This document shows positions 11,858 through 23,399 of a stretch of 64,000 nucleotides of DNA, in pieces. Made by a program: the position numbers and the translations under genes. The DNA is taken from positions 329,501 through 393,500 of the forward strand of contig WAEK01000025.1 of NCBI GenBank assembly GCA_011634665.1, written 5' to 3'. This stretch comes from Mortierella sp. BCC40632 (Eukaryota; Mortierellomycota; Mortierellomycetes; Mortierellales; Mortierellaceae). Below the pieces are notes generated by a model. It was given only the letters and a program-made list of their open reading frames with translations, was not told the DNA's origin and ran no database searches. Every line of letters begins with the position of its first letter. Positions within the stretch are counted from its first letter, which is position 1.

Positions 11858-11893
<36 letters not shown>

Positions 11894-11937
11894 ACTGAAG
11901 CAGAATTCAGTAAGCGTTGGATTGTTCACCCACTAAT

Positions 11938-11983
<46 letters not shown>

Positions 11984-12392
11984 TACCCTACTGATGAAGT
12001 GTTGTTGCAATAGTAATTGAAGTTAGTACGAGAGGAACACTTCATTCGGATAATTGGTATTTGGGTCTGCCTGAGCAGGCAATGACCCGAAGCTATCATC
12101 CGTTGGATTATGGCTGAACGCCTCTAAGTCAGAATCCGTGCTAGAACGCGACGATTACCGCCTTTTCCGATATCTAGTTGAATACGAATAGGTCTTCGGG
12201 CCCTGAGTCATACTACGTGGGGAGGTCTTGCATGGCGGAAAGGCTGTGTGAGGCACCTGCTAATGTTAATTTCAAATATTGGAAGAGATAAATCCATTGC
12301 AGACGACTTTAATTGAACAGGGTATTGTAAGCAGTCGAGTAGCCTTGTTGCTACGAGCTGCTGAGATTAAGCCCATTGTTCTACAGATTTGT
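11821..12392 (+). rRNA. 28S rRNA 3'-terminal fragment, copy 1
   Basis: The 572 bp match the 3' end of fungal 25S/28S rRNA, from AACTGGCTTGTGGCAG to the mature terminus ...CAGATTTGT. The sarcin-ricin loop AGTACGAGAGGAAC is intact. No 28S sequence lies upstream, so this is not part of an rDNA unit. About 80 further bases, TTCGACATACCATTCTTC onward, are shared with copies 3 and 4 and may be 3' ETS. Confidence 0.9.
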
Positions 12393-12595
12393 ATGTTTCG
12401 ACATACCATTCTTCTTCTTTTATCCTTTCTGATGATTAGCTTGCTGCGTGAAGATCAGAGAGAGATCATTGTCTTTGTAAAGAAAAAAAGTTGCAGAGTA
12501 GGGTGGGGAGAAAAGGAGGGGAGGGGAGAGGAGGGGAGAGGAGGGGAGGTGGGAGTGGGTGAGTGTCGGTGTAAGTAGCAAGTTGGAAGGGAGGA

Positions 12596-12878
12596 CATGT
12601 GATATGATTGACCTTACCTTGAAGGGACACCTCCTCGGCATAGAGTGAGCAAACAACCGAAGAGGAGTCATTACAGGGAAGGAGGAATCGGTGAGATGAA
12701 GACGTGCCTGGACACTTGGCCCAGGGACGTTGAGTATTTTATTCTGCTTCCTGTCATCCAGGAAGCTATATTAGCTCTAACGTAAGTACTGTGAGGTGCA
12801 CGTGTCCAGGGCACTGCTCCTCGGATATGGGTCTCTCGCCATAGATCCCAAGTCGAACAGGACACACAAATGTAGTTG
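12596..12878 (+). repeat. Dispersed repeat, copy 1 (second copy inside PIF1-like gene at 16462-16712)
   Basis: About 270 bp, from GTGATATGATTGACC to CTCGCCATAGATCCCAAG, is similar (roughly three quarters identical by eye) to the reverse complement of 16462-16712. Similarity stops at both ends at matching points. It contains GTAAGTACTGTGAGG, a perfect 5' splice-site-like word. It is either a short mobile element or intron-like insert, or a fragment copied from the helicase gene. Confidence 0.55.
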
Positions 12879-13058
12879 GTGTGCCTTTATTGACATTTGT
12901 TTCTTGTTTAACAAAGGATGATCAATTTCATATACGTCTCTAGAAAAGCCTGAATAAATGATAACTTGCTCGTTTTGTATGAATCTGTTTATATTTGCAA
13001 GATTTCTTTTACTCAAAAATTTTCAATCCCACCCTAAAAGTTCTAACTGAAGTGACTC

Positions 13059-13762
13059 TCATTCCTCTTCCCTGATAACGGCAAAAATGTCGTTGTGACA
13101 ATTCAGTTCGAACGCTGCCTCGCTCCATTGCTTGAGTCGATGAAGTGCAATTGTGGTCCAGTCCTGACCAACTGGACCAAGATTGTTGTATTCCCTTCCG
13201 TTGGTAAGCTATCGATCTCAAAAACATGGCCTTTGAAGGGCATGATGAGAATTACATGACTTCCACTGGATTTCTCCATGGAATCACTACTCTCGCTTTG
13301 GCTTTTTTCTTGCTCTCTGCCTGAGATAGCCGGCCTTGCCCTCTGGGCTTCTCTTTCATCAGCGTTTGAGTCTTGGCTTTGGTAGTTGTCCTCACACTGT
13401 TCTTCACTAGAGATACTCTGTTCCGATAACTTTGACGGGCTAAGGAAAAACTTGTGAAGCAACTGGAATTCTAGCTCATTTTCAATTTCAAGGTCAAATC
13501 CCTAACAGAGACGGATAATTCATGTCAAATGATAATAAAGATGTTAAAACCCAAGTATATAACATGCTGTGGTGTGATAAGATGTGTAATCGAAGCTTGA
13601 CAATCTGGAATCATTTCATTCTTGAATTACTTACATTCTCCTTGAGCCTAATAAGGTTTGCCATTACTTCAGACATTTCCACGACACTGGAACTGGCGTA
13701 TTGGTTGATCGCAAAGTTAGCTAGAACCATTGTGGAACAAGACAAATTGTTGCACTATTTAG

Positions 13763-13801
<39 letters not shown>

Positions 13802-15022
13802 TAGTGTTAGATCGTACACAGAGATCTTTCCGTAAAGATTGACTATCATGTCCACATGATAGTACCTGTTTAAAAACAAATGGAAGTTCGGCCGACTCTG
13901 GAACTATCGGCTTTGTCTGGATCTCGTTCAAATGGTTGCTCAGCCTGAACTGGTTATCCTTGTCCCAAATGGAAGGAGGACGGGATTCCTCCTGGAGAGA
14001 ATCAAGAACGTCTTCATCTTGCTTTTGCATGAGTGCCCTCATCTCCGAGTGATTGCAGTAGCATACAAAGTAGCAACAATGTGATGTTCTTGAATCGGCA
14101 TCTCCAAGTTCAAAATAAACGGATAGCTTTGGCGTAATGTAAAATGGCAGACCGACCGCAAATAGCCACCCATTGACATGAACTATAAATATATATATAT
14201 AAACGGATATGATGAGAAGGATTGACTTTTTCCAAAAAAAAAAAAAAAAAAAAAAAAAGTCAAGCCATCCTTACCTGGATGGAAAAATCCTTCTGTCCAT
14301 TCAAGACTAATGTCCTGTATTCCGATCATTTCAATAATTTCTGCTCGGGACGTCTCTAGAACCTTTGCCCTAGAAGTAATGCCAAGATAGCTTGATCTTG
14401 TCTGCCTCCTCATTGTTGTCAATACATCCTTGATATTCAAGATATGAGAAAAGGTCTCGATGATGACATCCGAAATATCTTCTTCATTGAGGAGGCTGTT
14501 TTGAAAAACCATCAGAGCCTTCTCCAAGATAGACATCACGACCGACGATGGCCACCATTCGATTATCTCTTTCGCCATTCTCCAAAGTCGACCAGTAGAA
14601 GCCAATTCAAGAATAGTACGTATTCTTGAAGTGAGAGAGGACGGATGCAGAACTTGGATTTCTGGATCATCGCAAACTTGTCCTGCAAATATCGAATGAA
14701 CAATAAAGTTTCGAATCGACACAATAGCTTGTTCCCTAGTGACGCTGGATGAGCTTATTTGAGTTCCTCGGAGCGACTCCTGGGCTAGTAGACCATCACT
14801 AATAAGCTCTTTCGACAGTTTTGTCGATTCTCCAAGACGATTGGAGCCTTGGAATATAGGGTCCAATCGTTTCATTAAATCGCTTTCTACAGCAGAGGAG
14901 AACCTTTTCCGGAGAAAGGTCGAAACTTTGGCTTTCATTCCATCGACGGTGCTCTGCTTCGAGGAGTGCAGAATACACTTCCAAATGGCCAACATGTCTT
15001 TCTTTACTTGTTCTTTTTCCAT
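13059..15022 (-). pseudogene. UCH-type (peptidase C12-like) deubiquitinase, copy A, with helical N-terminal region; 1-bp frameshift near the C-terminus
   Basis: The start is ATG 15022 (MEKEQVKKDMLAIWKC). The first exon (to about 14270) is helical and matches no named domain. Further exons at about 14042-13870, 13740-13635 and 13500-13059 build a UCH fold. They show FVFKQ (oxyanion Gln region), NNLSCSTMVLANFAIN corresponding to the UCH NACATQAIVSVLLN motif with the nucleophile Cys, SHVILIMPFKGHVFEIDSLP with catalytic His and Asp, and a DW...ALHRLKQWSE tail. An acidic Ser/Glu/Gln-rich insert lies between Cys and His. The frame slips by one base after EGNTT (about 13172) compared with the fragment at 36280. 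Poly-A/T tracts (13765-13797, 14235-14258) sit in introns. If expressed, it would remove ubiquitin; the substrate is unknown. Its plan matches the gene at 37272. Confidence 0.65.
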
Positions 15023-15212
15023 ATTTTTTTTTTTTTTTTTAATTTTTTCAAATATAGAAGGTTGTGGCAAAAATATGCTGTAGATACAAGGATGTTTGGA
15101 CAAAGCAACCTAATATATATTCGAAGCCCAAAGAAATGATGAAAGTAGTTGCAAATAGCTTTCTTGGCATCACTTCCATCATTTACAATATCATCTATCA
15201 CCACTTCTTTAG

Positions 15213-15410
15213 ACGGCTCTGGCACGCTGTTTTTTTACACGGCTCTGACAGTGCCTTTTTTTACACAGCTCTGACACTGCCTTTTTTTACACAGCTCTGA
15301 CACTGCCTTTTTTTACACGGCTCTGACACGGCCTTTTTTTACACGGCTTTGACACGGCCTATTTTTTACACGGCTCTGACACGGCCTTTTTTTACACGGC
15401 CTTGACAGTT
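15213..15410. repeat. Minisatellite, unit about 27 bp, 8 copies
   Basis: Successive copies of TTTTTTACACGGCTCTGACA-plus-CGGCC units, with ACACGG/ACACAG and CACGG/CACTG variants, lie upstream of the UCH copy A start and downstream of the PIF1-like gene. Confidence 0.85.
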
Positions 15411-15493
15411 AACTCGGGATTCTTTTGCTCCCTGACACAATCACCAATATGTTTGCATTTACATAGCATAGACTACCCATTTTTCTTCTTTTT

Positions 15494-17413
15494 CTATGAA
15501 GCTATACTTTGGGGGGTAAGATAATGTAAGATATGACGAGCAGGAGCAAGGATGGAGATATCATAGGGCACATTATAGACAAAGAGATCCTCCATATTCC
15601 GCACACGGCTCAATGCGACATATGCTTGGCCACTGCAAAAAACGTCTGCAAGGTTTACGACTACGGCATCAAGCGTAAGGCTCTGACTCCTGTGAATTGT
15701 CAAGGCATTCGCAAGGATTATCGGATACTGAGTACGACTTTGTCCTCCTCGAGAAAGCGACCTGTTTTCAGATGCAATGTAACAAGGTATGTTTAACAGA
15801 GGAAGAATGTAGGCAGATGGGGAGAAGAGGGTACAGGAGAGGGAAACCGGAACTAGGGGACTAAGAGGTGAGTTACTAACTGTCGTTTATTGAGAGAGAG
15901 AGAAGAAGAATAAATACTATGGAGATTCTGAATAGGGCGGATTGCTAACTGGGCAGGGTTAGGCGAGACAGAGGAGCGAGCCTGGTGCAGCAAATCTTTC
16001 TAGACACACGTGACCCTAGGAATAGTCCAAGGAGTGCTCGTAGGTGAACTACTCCTTGACATGCAATGGCAACTTCGCGTGAATCGCGTCCATCCTTGAG
16101 TCTGAGGCGAACTTGTCCTGCTTCAATAGCTACTACAGTTCCTACCATCCCATTCACAATGCCTTGTGTCACACTTATATTCGATGTCACCATAATGCGG
16201 GCGCCAAGACATAGCTTTAAGGTCGTCAAGAGTCCTGTCTCTCTCTCAAGGCACTTTTTCATGCCAGGGACTGTTACTGGTGGTTCATCTTGTGCGTGCA
16301 GTTCAAAGAGACCGGTTGATGATGGCAAAAGCTGCTGAAGGTACAGATGGTTCATGGCCTCAACAGCCTCTACTTTTGCCATCAGAAATGTCAGCTGTCT
16401 TGCCTTCACTCTTGGATCCTCCCCTCCTCGATAGGCCCGCACTTGAAGAGTGTGTGAGATGTTCGTCTTGGGATCTATGGCGAGCAAGCTACACTAGAGG
16501 AGCAGTGCCTGAGGCACGTGCGCCTCACAGTACTTACATTAGAGTTATCTTCCTGTCTTTCAGGAAGCAGAATAAAATACCCAACGTCCCTGGGCCAAGT
16601 GGCCAGGCATGTCTTTTTCTCACCGACTCCTTCTTCCCCTTGATGACCCTTTCGATGTTTTATTATTCCCTGTCGAGGTGTTCCCTCGAGGTAAGTTCAA
16701 TCACATCACATGAGAGAAGGACTTTTCCATGGGCTGTCCATTGCCCTCGTCTCAATAACTGTAAAAAGTCGAAGAATCGACGATCGCCCAATTGTCGACA
16801 AGGTTGCTCAAGATACCATGACCTGAAGTGATGAAAGACTGCCGAGTTCCAAAGCCATTGTTGGTGATCGTCAACGGATCTTTTGTTCACATTGGCAACT
16901 GTCTCAGGTCTAATGCGTCCTTCATAGACTGCTTCTTCAAGGGTAACGGCCATATTTGTCTCGCTAGCGTTGCTTCGAAGACCATCCGCCGATTGAGCTA
17001 GTGTGAAAGTAATATCTCTGGGTATCTGTCTTTCTTCTTCAGCTGTTGCTCTTTGCTCCAGCCCCAATTTCACAATAGGACCTAGCTGGCCAAAGTCTCC
17101 AAAGAGTGCTACAGGACAACCTCCAAATGGTTCCTTTGCAGAACGTGCAGGGGCCAACCTTTGAAGAGCAACTGAAATATTGTCCAACATCGAAGAAGAT
17201 ACCATCGAGACCTCATCAATAATAAAATAAGGTTCTTTGATTCTCATTTTGATTTCATGAAGCCTCCAGTCCAAGGTAAAGAGATTGGGCATGAACTCTT
17301 TCTTCTCCGTTGCTTGGGGCATGGCCCCGAAAAACCGATGAATAGTCCAACCCTTTATATTCACCGCTGCGACACCAGAAGGGGCGAGCACGATTGGTTC
17401 CCTGCAACAGGTC
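15494..17413 (-). pseudogene. PIF1-like DNA helicase remnant, lacking Walker A and carrying insertions
   Basis: The reading frame begins abruptly at EPIVLAPSGVAAVNIKGWTI (after a CAG at about 17413), so the upstream GxxGTGKS Walker A exon is missing. Present are Walker B YFIIDEVSMVSSSML (about 17230-17190), motif III LFGDFGQLGPIVK (about 17115-17070), and the late motifs ALTIHRSQSLTLDAVVV and GQAYVALSRVRNMEDLFV (15700-15570). Two interruptions break it: the dispersed repeat at 16462-16712, and about 220 bp of unrelated sequence at about 15785-16010. PIF1-like helicases occur both as host genes and inside fungal Helitrons; no Rep domain is visible here, so the origin is open. It cannot encode an active helicase. 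Confidence 0.75.
16462..16712 (-). repeat. Dispersed repeat, copy 2, inserted in the PIF1-like gene
   Basis: This copy pairs with 12596-12878 in opposite orientation. It breaks the helicase frame between HGKVLLSCDVIELT and DPKTNISHTLQV. It carries in-frame stops and a GTAAGTACTGTGAGG splice-donor-like word. No clear terminal inverted repeat or target duplication is seen. Confidence 0.55.
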
Positions 17414-17644
17414 CAGAGGGTGTTCTAGGGTGGAAGTAGTTTAATGGATCTAGGGTCAACTTCTAAGGAGCTATCTAGTGGGTGTCCCCTCCTTTTAAGG
17501 AGGTATTCCCATCCCTCCTATGTCTATTGTTAGGGCCCTAGGCAGGGCTCACCCCAACTCAGGTAAACCTCTTGCACATGTAGCGCAACAGCTGCATTGT
17601 AGCTGTTGTTTGTTACTATAATAGCAGCAGCATTGGCATACAAG
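17414..17644. other. Non-coding stretch truncating the PIF1-like gene
   Basis: Contains TGTTCTAGGGTGG and TGTTAGGGCCCTAGG words suggestive of LTR debris, but no paired LTR is seen in the window. No gene is supported. Confidence 0.3.
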
Positions 17645-17702
17645 TTCATCTGCTCGAGTCAACAACACAGGAGCGACAGCAAAAAAAAAAAAAAAAAAAA
17701 AA
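17645..17702 (+). repeat. Poly(A)-tailed retroposon 3' end, copy 1
   Basis: TTCATCTGCTCGAGTCAACA, then ACACAGGAGCGACAGC and a run of about 22 A. The same end with its own poly-A occurs at 26568-26624. A shared, less conserved upstream stretch (GCTGTTGTTTGTTACT) extends it to about 17590. It looks like the 3' end of a LINE or SINE. Confidence 0.55.
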
Positions 17703-17905
17703 TGCTTGAGTCACGAATCATGAGTGACAGTGTCAAAAAAACAAACCTTCTCTTAAATTACACGTCGAGTCAGTTACTTCTCACGTATCGATCACTCTTT
17801 TTTCTAATGCAATCGTACATTGATGACAGTAAGAAGCCTACTGTGTGAGGATCAGCTCTTTTTTTTTATTCAGGCATCGTCTAAGATGAGAACGCACATC
17901 ATGTG

Positions 17906-20295
17906 TTACAGCTCATATTGCTCGTCAAGGACCTCATCAGTCTCTTCAGTGTGTCTTTTCTTGTGATGCTTGTGAGGAGTAAGGGCGACAAAGGGTCTCT
18001 TGAAGCGAGGAGGGGGTGTTGATGGTAGCGGGGGTTGGTAGTCCAAAGAAAGGATGTTTTGAACATTTGCCGCATATCTAGAAATATGGTCCTAAAATGA
18101 AGTAACCCTCGTCATTCAAGTGTCTCAGACCACCAGCATCCCCACCGAACTCAGATGTGAACTAAACTTACTGTGAAATTGAGCAAAGTATGGACTGAGT
18201 CTGACTTGAAAAACTGCAAAAGTTGCACAGTATCGGAAGGTATCCATGCCACTTTGTGAGTGGACTTCCCTGCAGTCACGACATTTCCCTTTCTTTTCAA
18301 CGTATAAAAACTGAGATAGCGCCCACGCCCTTCAGCAATGATGGGGAAGTGTTGACTGACGTCCACTCCCTTGTACTCCAAATCATGTAAGACAGCAGTA
18401 TTGATGCGCACTGACTTTCGCTGCTGCTTGGCGCAAACCAGGTCCGATGCATCTGCCGTTTTAAACTCGAAAATACAAATCTCGTTGGTCCAGGTGCCGT
18501 TCGCAAATACACGGAGACTAATGTCCACTTTTCGACCCGTCATATGCTTTGTCGTGACTCCATACTTGTCCTCCACGTGTAGGCGGACATCTTTTGTGGC
18601 TTGGGAAGAAAGCTCGCCACTGTGTAAACTAATCAGGAAATCGTGTCAGCACAGGCTGAATATGATTGCACGATTAACACATTAACAACACATTAACAGC
18701 ATATTGCAACTTACGGTACACCGCGTACCACTTGCCCCCCAAGCAGCACGGCTAAGATAAACGACCAGGCTGACACGACCATGTGCTCAGTTGTTGGCGG
18801 GGTCCACTGATTCGTTGAGATTAAAATGCAAATGTAGTCGACAACCTGCAATACTTGCAACTTTTGCCTCGTAATCCTTGTCTTGGGACAGACAGCTTCA
18901 TTCTCCAAAAGTAATCTCCAGATCTTCATGCGCAAAGACTGCATGTCGTGCGGAGCGAGAATGTCATCCTTGTACCCAGGTGAGTACGCTTCCGCCAGTG
19001 TATCCATCAGTCCAACAATGTCTTCGTCCTTTTCATCTAGTGCTTCTACAAAGGAGTCCGCAATGATAGTGGGAGAGAACGAGAATGACCGGGTAGAGGG
19101 CGAAATTGTATTGACGATCCCACTGATGGCGACCCTATTATCAACGAAAGTCGAGAATCAGTTAGGAAGGGTTTAAACTCAGTCAATCACAATCCCTTGC
19201 AGATGTTCGAAACGTACAAGACATCTTTATCCACTTGATACTGTCGGCCCCTCATCTTGCTGTTTTTGTCCTTGTCCTCATGTTCCTTTGTTTGCAACCT
19301 GTTAAACGCATATCGATACAGCTCTTCGTATTCTTCGCATAAGAATGTGGTTGGGATTGATGGTAGCTGAGTATCCTGACCCTTTACCTGGAGAGAGTTT
19401 TAATATAAAATTAGGGATATGTTAACTGTGACACCATAATACGTTCGCTTTAAGAAAGATTGACTTACTTTGTTGTACAGGTACTCCAGTAATGGTAAAA
19501 AAGGGGAGTTTGCAGAGGCGATGGCGTCTTCGACATCTTTTAGCCCACCTATATTACCAAGATACAATATCCGATTAAAATGATGAGCCTGCTATAAGAC
19601 CTACCCAAATAAAGTCCAAAATATAATACATACGCATGTCATCGACAGACACATCAGGCGCGATGTCACCTTCCGTCTCTGTATCATCGTTCGCCGTATC
19701 CACCAGTTGCCCATGGCCCAAAGTGCTCCCATCACTGAACTCGGCGTCGCCAAAATCCTTCTCAGAACCAGCAGAGGATCGCATTCCTTTCGATGAAGAT
19801 GGTGGTATCGACGTGGGCGGAGCTGATGAGCCTTCCTCCAATGATTTGCCGTTGGATACTCGACCTGATAACTGAGATGGGTCAAGGTTCCCCCCAGTCA
19901 GCTTTGTTGGCCGCTGATTCAACACAGACTGGACAGAACCAATGTCGTTAACAGTGTCTATAATAGTAGTTGAGTCCGTGTAAGATTAGTGTGACCCCAG
20001 ACAAACTATAAAAAAAAAAAAAAAAAAAAGGAATTCAATTCTTACCTTCAGCATGCTGGTCAATGGCGGTGAGAACGATTTTTGCCGCCTTGGCTTGCGC
20101 ATGACTTGATGTTGTTTGGGTGAGTGTATCCTTGTAAATTGTGCGACATTCTTCAAAGCTGGGCTTCTCTCGCTTTGCAGATTCGAAACCATTTCGTCCG
20201 GCACGTCCGAGATATGCCATGTAACATGCATAAATTGCGTCCAAGGTAGCATGTTGGTGCGTATCCGCGAGAAGGAACTCTTTGAATGTCTTCAT
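17906..20295 (-). CDS. PD-(D/E)XK nuclease-like protein 1 (multi-exon)
   Basis: The start is ATG 20295 (MKTFKEFLLADTHQHATLDA), giving a helical N-terminal exon to about 20045. A Ser/Thr/Pro and acid-rich linker follows (19925-19630), then helical exons (about 19510-18720). The nuclease-like exon is at 18580-18170, with GRKVDISLRV (Asp), ICIFEFKTAD (E-x-K) and AKQQRKSVRIN. These fit the D...ExK...QxxK pattern of the PD-(D/E)XK superfamily. The last exon (17906-18091) is Pro/Lys/Arg-rich (RFKRPFVALTPHKHHKKRH), a likely nuclear-localisation tail, and ends at TAA 17906. Introns are GT-AG with an A-run near 20010. The same plan is seen in the genes ending at 26787, 40043, 44912 and 55171. The function is not known; a DNA-targeting nuclease is inferred. 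Confidence 0.6.
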
Positions 20296-20384
20296 TGCCT
20301 ATGACTCGTCACATGAAAAGGCAACTGGTTATCACTGTTTCTACTTAAACACATCGGTTGAAGGAGTGACATTGGACCTGCAAA

Positions 20385-20866
20385 AGCTCCCCTCTCTGCT
20401 AGCACCAAAGAGGCATCAGATGAGCAACAATGAGCATAACCAGACGCAGAGGGTTTCTGGACAGTGGCTGAAAGGTGACATCCGTATGAATGCACAACAA
20501 GATTGCTGAGCATCCCACCCTCCAAGGCACGCTAGGAAAAACAAAACAAGCTCCCCTCTCTGCTAGCACCAAAGAGGCATCAGATGAGCAACAATGAGCA
20601 TAACCAGACGCAGAGGGTTTCTGGACAGTGGCTGAAAGGTGACATCCGTATGAATGCACAACAGAATTGCTGAGCATCCCACCCTCCAAGGCACGCTAGG
20701 AAAAACAAAACAAGCTCCCCTCTCTGCTAGCACCAAAGAGGCATCAGATGAGCAACAATGAGCATAACCAGACGCAGAGGGTTTCTGGACAGTGGCTGAA
20801 AGGTGACATCCGTATGAATGCACAACAGAATTGCTGAGCATCCCACCCTCCAAGGCACGCTGGGAG
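20385..20866. repeat. Tandem repeat, 164-bp unit, 2.9 copies
   Basis: Units begin AGCTCCCCTCTCTGCTAGCA at 20385, 20549 and 20713 and are almost identical; the last ends at about 20866. ORFs read across it are duplicates of each other and are not genes. It lies about 600 bp upstream of CRN2. Confidence 0.95.
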
Positions 20867-20928
20867 CAATTACACGATGAATTAAATTTGTCGCTATACT
20901 ACCTTCAATTTGTATACATGCTTGTCTG

Positions 20929-21045
20929 CTGTGGACGCGGATTGTCTGATGCAGAGGACGGATTGTCTGCTATGGACGCGGATTGTCTGATGCAGAGGAC
21001 GGATTGTCTGCTTTGGACGCGGATTCGAGGACGCGGATCCTGTGA
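20929..21045. repeat. Tandem repeat, 41-bp unit, about 2.6 copies, ending at a TGACGTCA site
   Basis: Copies of TGGACGCGGATTGTCTGATG with a GCAGAGGACGGATTGTCTG tail. The array ends in GGACGCGGATCC followed by TGACGTCA (21041-21048), a full CRE-like palindrome. It is about 430 bp upstream of the CRN2 start. Confidence 0.8.
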
Positions 21046-21476
21046 CGTCAACAAATGTATTTCCTTGCAGCTATTGAGGGGAATAACCATTTGCCACCAC
21101 TCCCACGCTCTTTTCATGGTCCTCTCCTCTTTCCAACATGCCCTCTCTCTTTTCTCTATCACACTCTTCCCACATCTCTTTGTTCTGCCACTCTCCCCAC
21201 TCTTTTGAACTGTCATCTCCCTTTTTTTGCCACCTTTCCACCTTTTTCACCTTTTCCACCTCCATTGTCTTCGCCCTCGCTCCCACGCTCACTTTTCACC
21301 TTTGCCTCCTCTTTGCCATTACCCAACAAATCCTTCGCCATATTCCTCGCAGCCTTTTATCATCAGCTCCTCTTAATTTCGTTTTAATTCCACAGCTCAT
21401 TTCTCTGACTATTTTCTCCTTGACCTCTCAACATCAACCTTATCCTCACCTCGCTTTGTCGTGGCTTCATGACAAC
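21046..21476 (+). promoter_or_regulatory. Pyrimidine-rich 5' flank of CRN2
   Basis: A long C/T-rich stretch with CCACCTTTTTCAC-type words, matching in style the flank of the other CRN genes (GCCACCATTTCCACA). The ORF reading through it is not coding; the header begins at ATG 21477. Confidence 0.45.
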
Positions 21477-22058
21477 ATGATCAACAATCCCCTGACCTTG
21501 TTCTGCCTTGTTGATGGCGAAGCGACATCCAACGCGTTCCCAGTATCAGCATCAGCCACAACGACGATTGGAGAGCTCAAGAAGCTCATCAAAACCGAAA
21601 AGTCACCTCGATTTGATGATGTCGCCGCTGATGAGCTCACTCTGTGGCGCGTTTTTCACCCTGTCATTGCAGCCAACAAGCATCAACCCGTCCTCCTGAG
21701 CGCACTTGATTCACCCGCAGAGCTCGAACCCACCGACGACATTGTTGATGCCTTCCCAGATGCACCACCCAAGAAGACAATCCACATCATTGTCCAGCGC
21801 CCTCCTCCCCAAGGTAATGCACACGCGTTTTTTTTTTTTTTTTTTTTTTTTTCACGAATGCACACGCGTTTGTTGCTTGATCCTTCTGCATGAGCTTATT
21901 CATCTCGCTAAACTTTGTTTACTTCCTCTCCATCATCCTCATAGTCCATGCACCAGCACCATCTCGCTCATTGACTCCACTTCCTGGTTACCATTCGGAA
22001 GGCTCTCGTCCCAGTTCACCACTGTCTGGTATGAGTTAACTCGTTCTCCCTTGTCTCA

Positions 22059-22095
<37 letters not shown>

Positions 22096-23368
22096 GTGGC
22101 TCTAATACCACATCCATTCTCTCATACAACTAGGCGACCTCCATGCCGATATCAAAACAATCACGGAAAAGTTCTTTGCGCCAGGACCAATTGCCAACTT
22201 TCTCGACGCGTTTGTGAAGGGCTTGGAACATCTCCCAACCACAACTGGACATATTCGAGGACTGCCTCGAGCTTGGCGTCGACAGTTTGGCCATCCTGCT
22301 GAGACTCGGCCCAGCTTGTTATTCATGGATCTTCCCAACCCTTTGGTACCCGATTCAGCGTCAAGGAATCTCGCTGCTGGTTCTATTCTGGACTTGGTGA
22401 AGGAGAACAACAGGGCATTCATACCTGTCTTTGGTGTTTCTGGTAGGTCCCTTGAGGCGGTGCTTGACTTGCAAATATCAAGACCAGTGCTCCTACACGA
22501 TTTTAATTTTCCTTCACATCCCCTCATGTTCACAACAGGATGCGGCAAGACTCGCGCTGTGATCGAGCTCCTCTCTCAACACTGGGGCTTTTACTTCAAT
22601 GCTTCCAGTGATGACTGGGGATCTGCAGATATGACAACCCTTCGATCTGTCGTCCAAAAGTACTTGAATGACCGACGTGACTCTTCCGATATAGACCTAG
22701 AGGCCAACAACGGATATGCAAGAAAGACCACACTCTTGCTCTTTCTCTCTCGACTTATCATCTTCAAGCACTGTTTGAACATCCCCGGCAGCAGCGAGTC
22801 GTTGACCAGCGCAAGGTGGACTCTCCTACAAGTGTGCCCGCATGTGCTCTTCGAACAGGACTTTTTCAACATGCTCTTCTTTCAGCTTCTCCATCTTCGA
22901 AATCACCGTGAAACTGATCTTTGGGATTTTGTGCGCAGTATGTATGAAGATACCAAAGGATGCCTTATCGAGCATGGATGTCTACCAAGGATCAAGAGCA
23001 ATACCAGGCTCTTAGTGATTCACGATGAAGCTCAGATTCTTGGCGATGAATTCAACGGTTCCTTCCAGTCGACAACCTCAACAAAGTCCCCACGGCCACT
23101 TCTCTCTCCTATTTTACATGCGTTCCGAGACATTGGCGAGCACCAGCTCACACTGGTTACCTGCGGAACTGGTCTTTCGATCAATACTCTTTTTTGGGTT
23201 CAGAGCTCGGGTTCTGGTCTGAAGGACAGCTCCACTACCTTTGAGGTGAGCAGCTCTCCACTTTTGACGCTGGCTCGTCTGACAATCACGTTTGAGCTCA
23301 GAGATCAACTAACATTTGGCTCCTTTTCCTTCCACCTACACCACCACCACCACCACCACCACCACCAC

Positions 23369-23399
<31 letters not shown>

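Noticed and set aside
11821..12392. R2-type retrotransposon in 28S
   Set aside because: No reverse transcriptase is present and the junction is not at the R2 target; the fragments are outside rDNA.
11821..12392. Part of a normal rDNA array
   Set aside because: No 18S, 5.8S or upstream 28S sequence is found, and the four copies are scattered among protein genes.
16280..16831. Plus-strand ORF across the PIF1-like gene
   Set aside because: Antisense shadow of the helicase and of the dispersed repeat; no domain.
20292..20853. Three near-identical minus-strand ORFs (MEGGMLSNSVV...)
   Set aside because: They are the 164-bp tandem repeat read three times.
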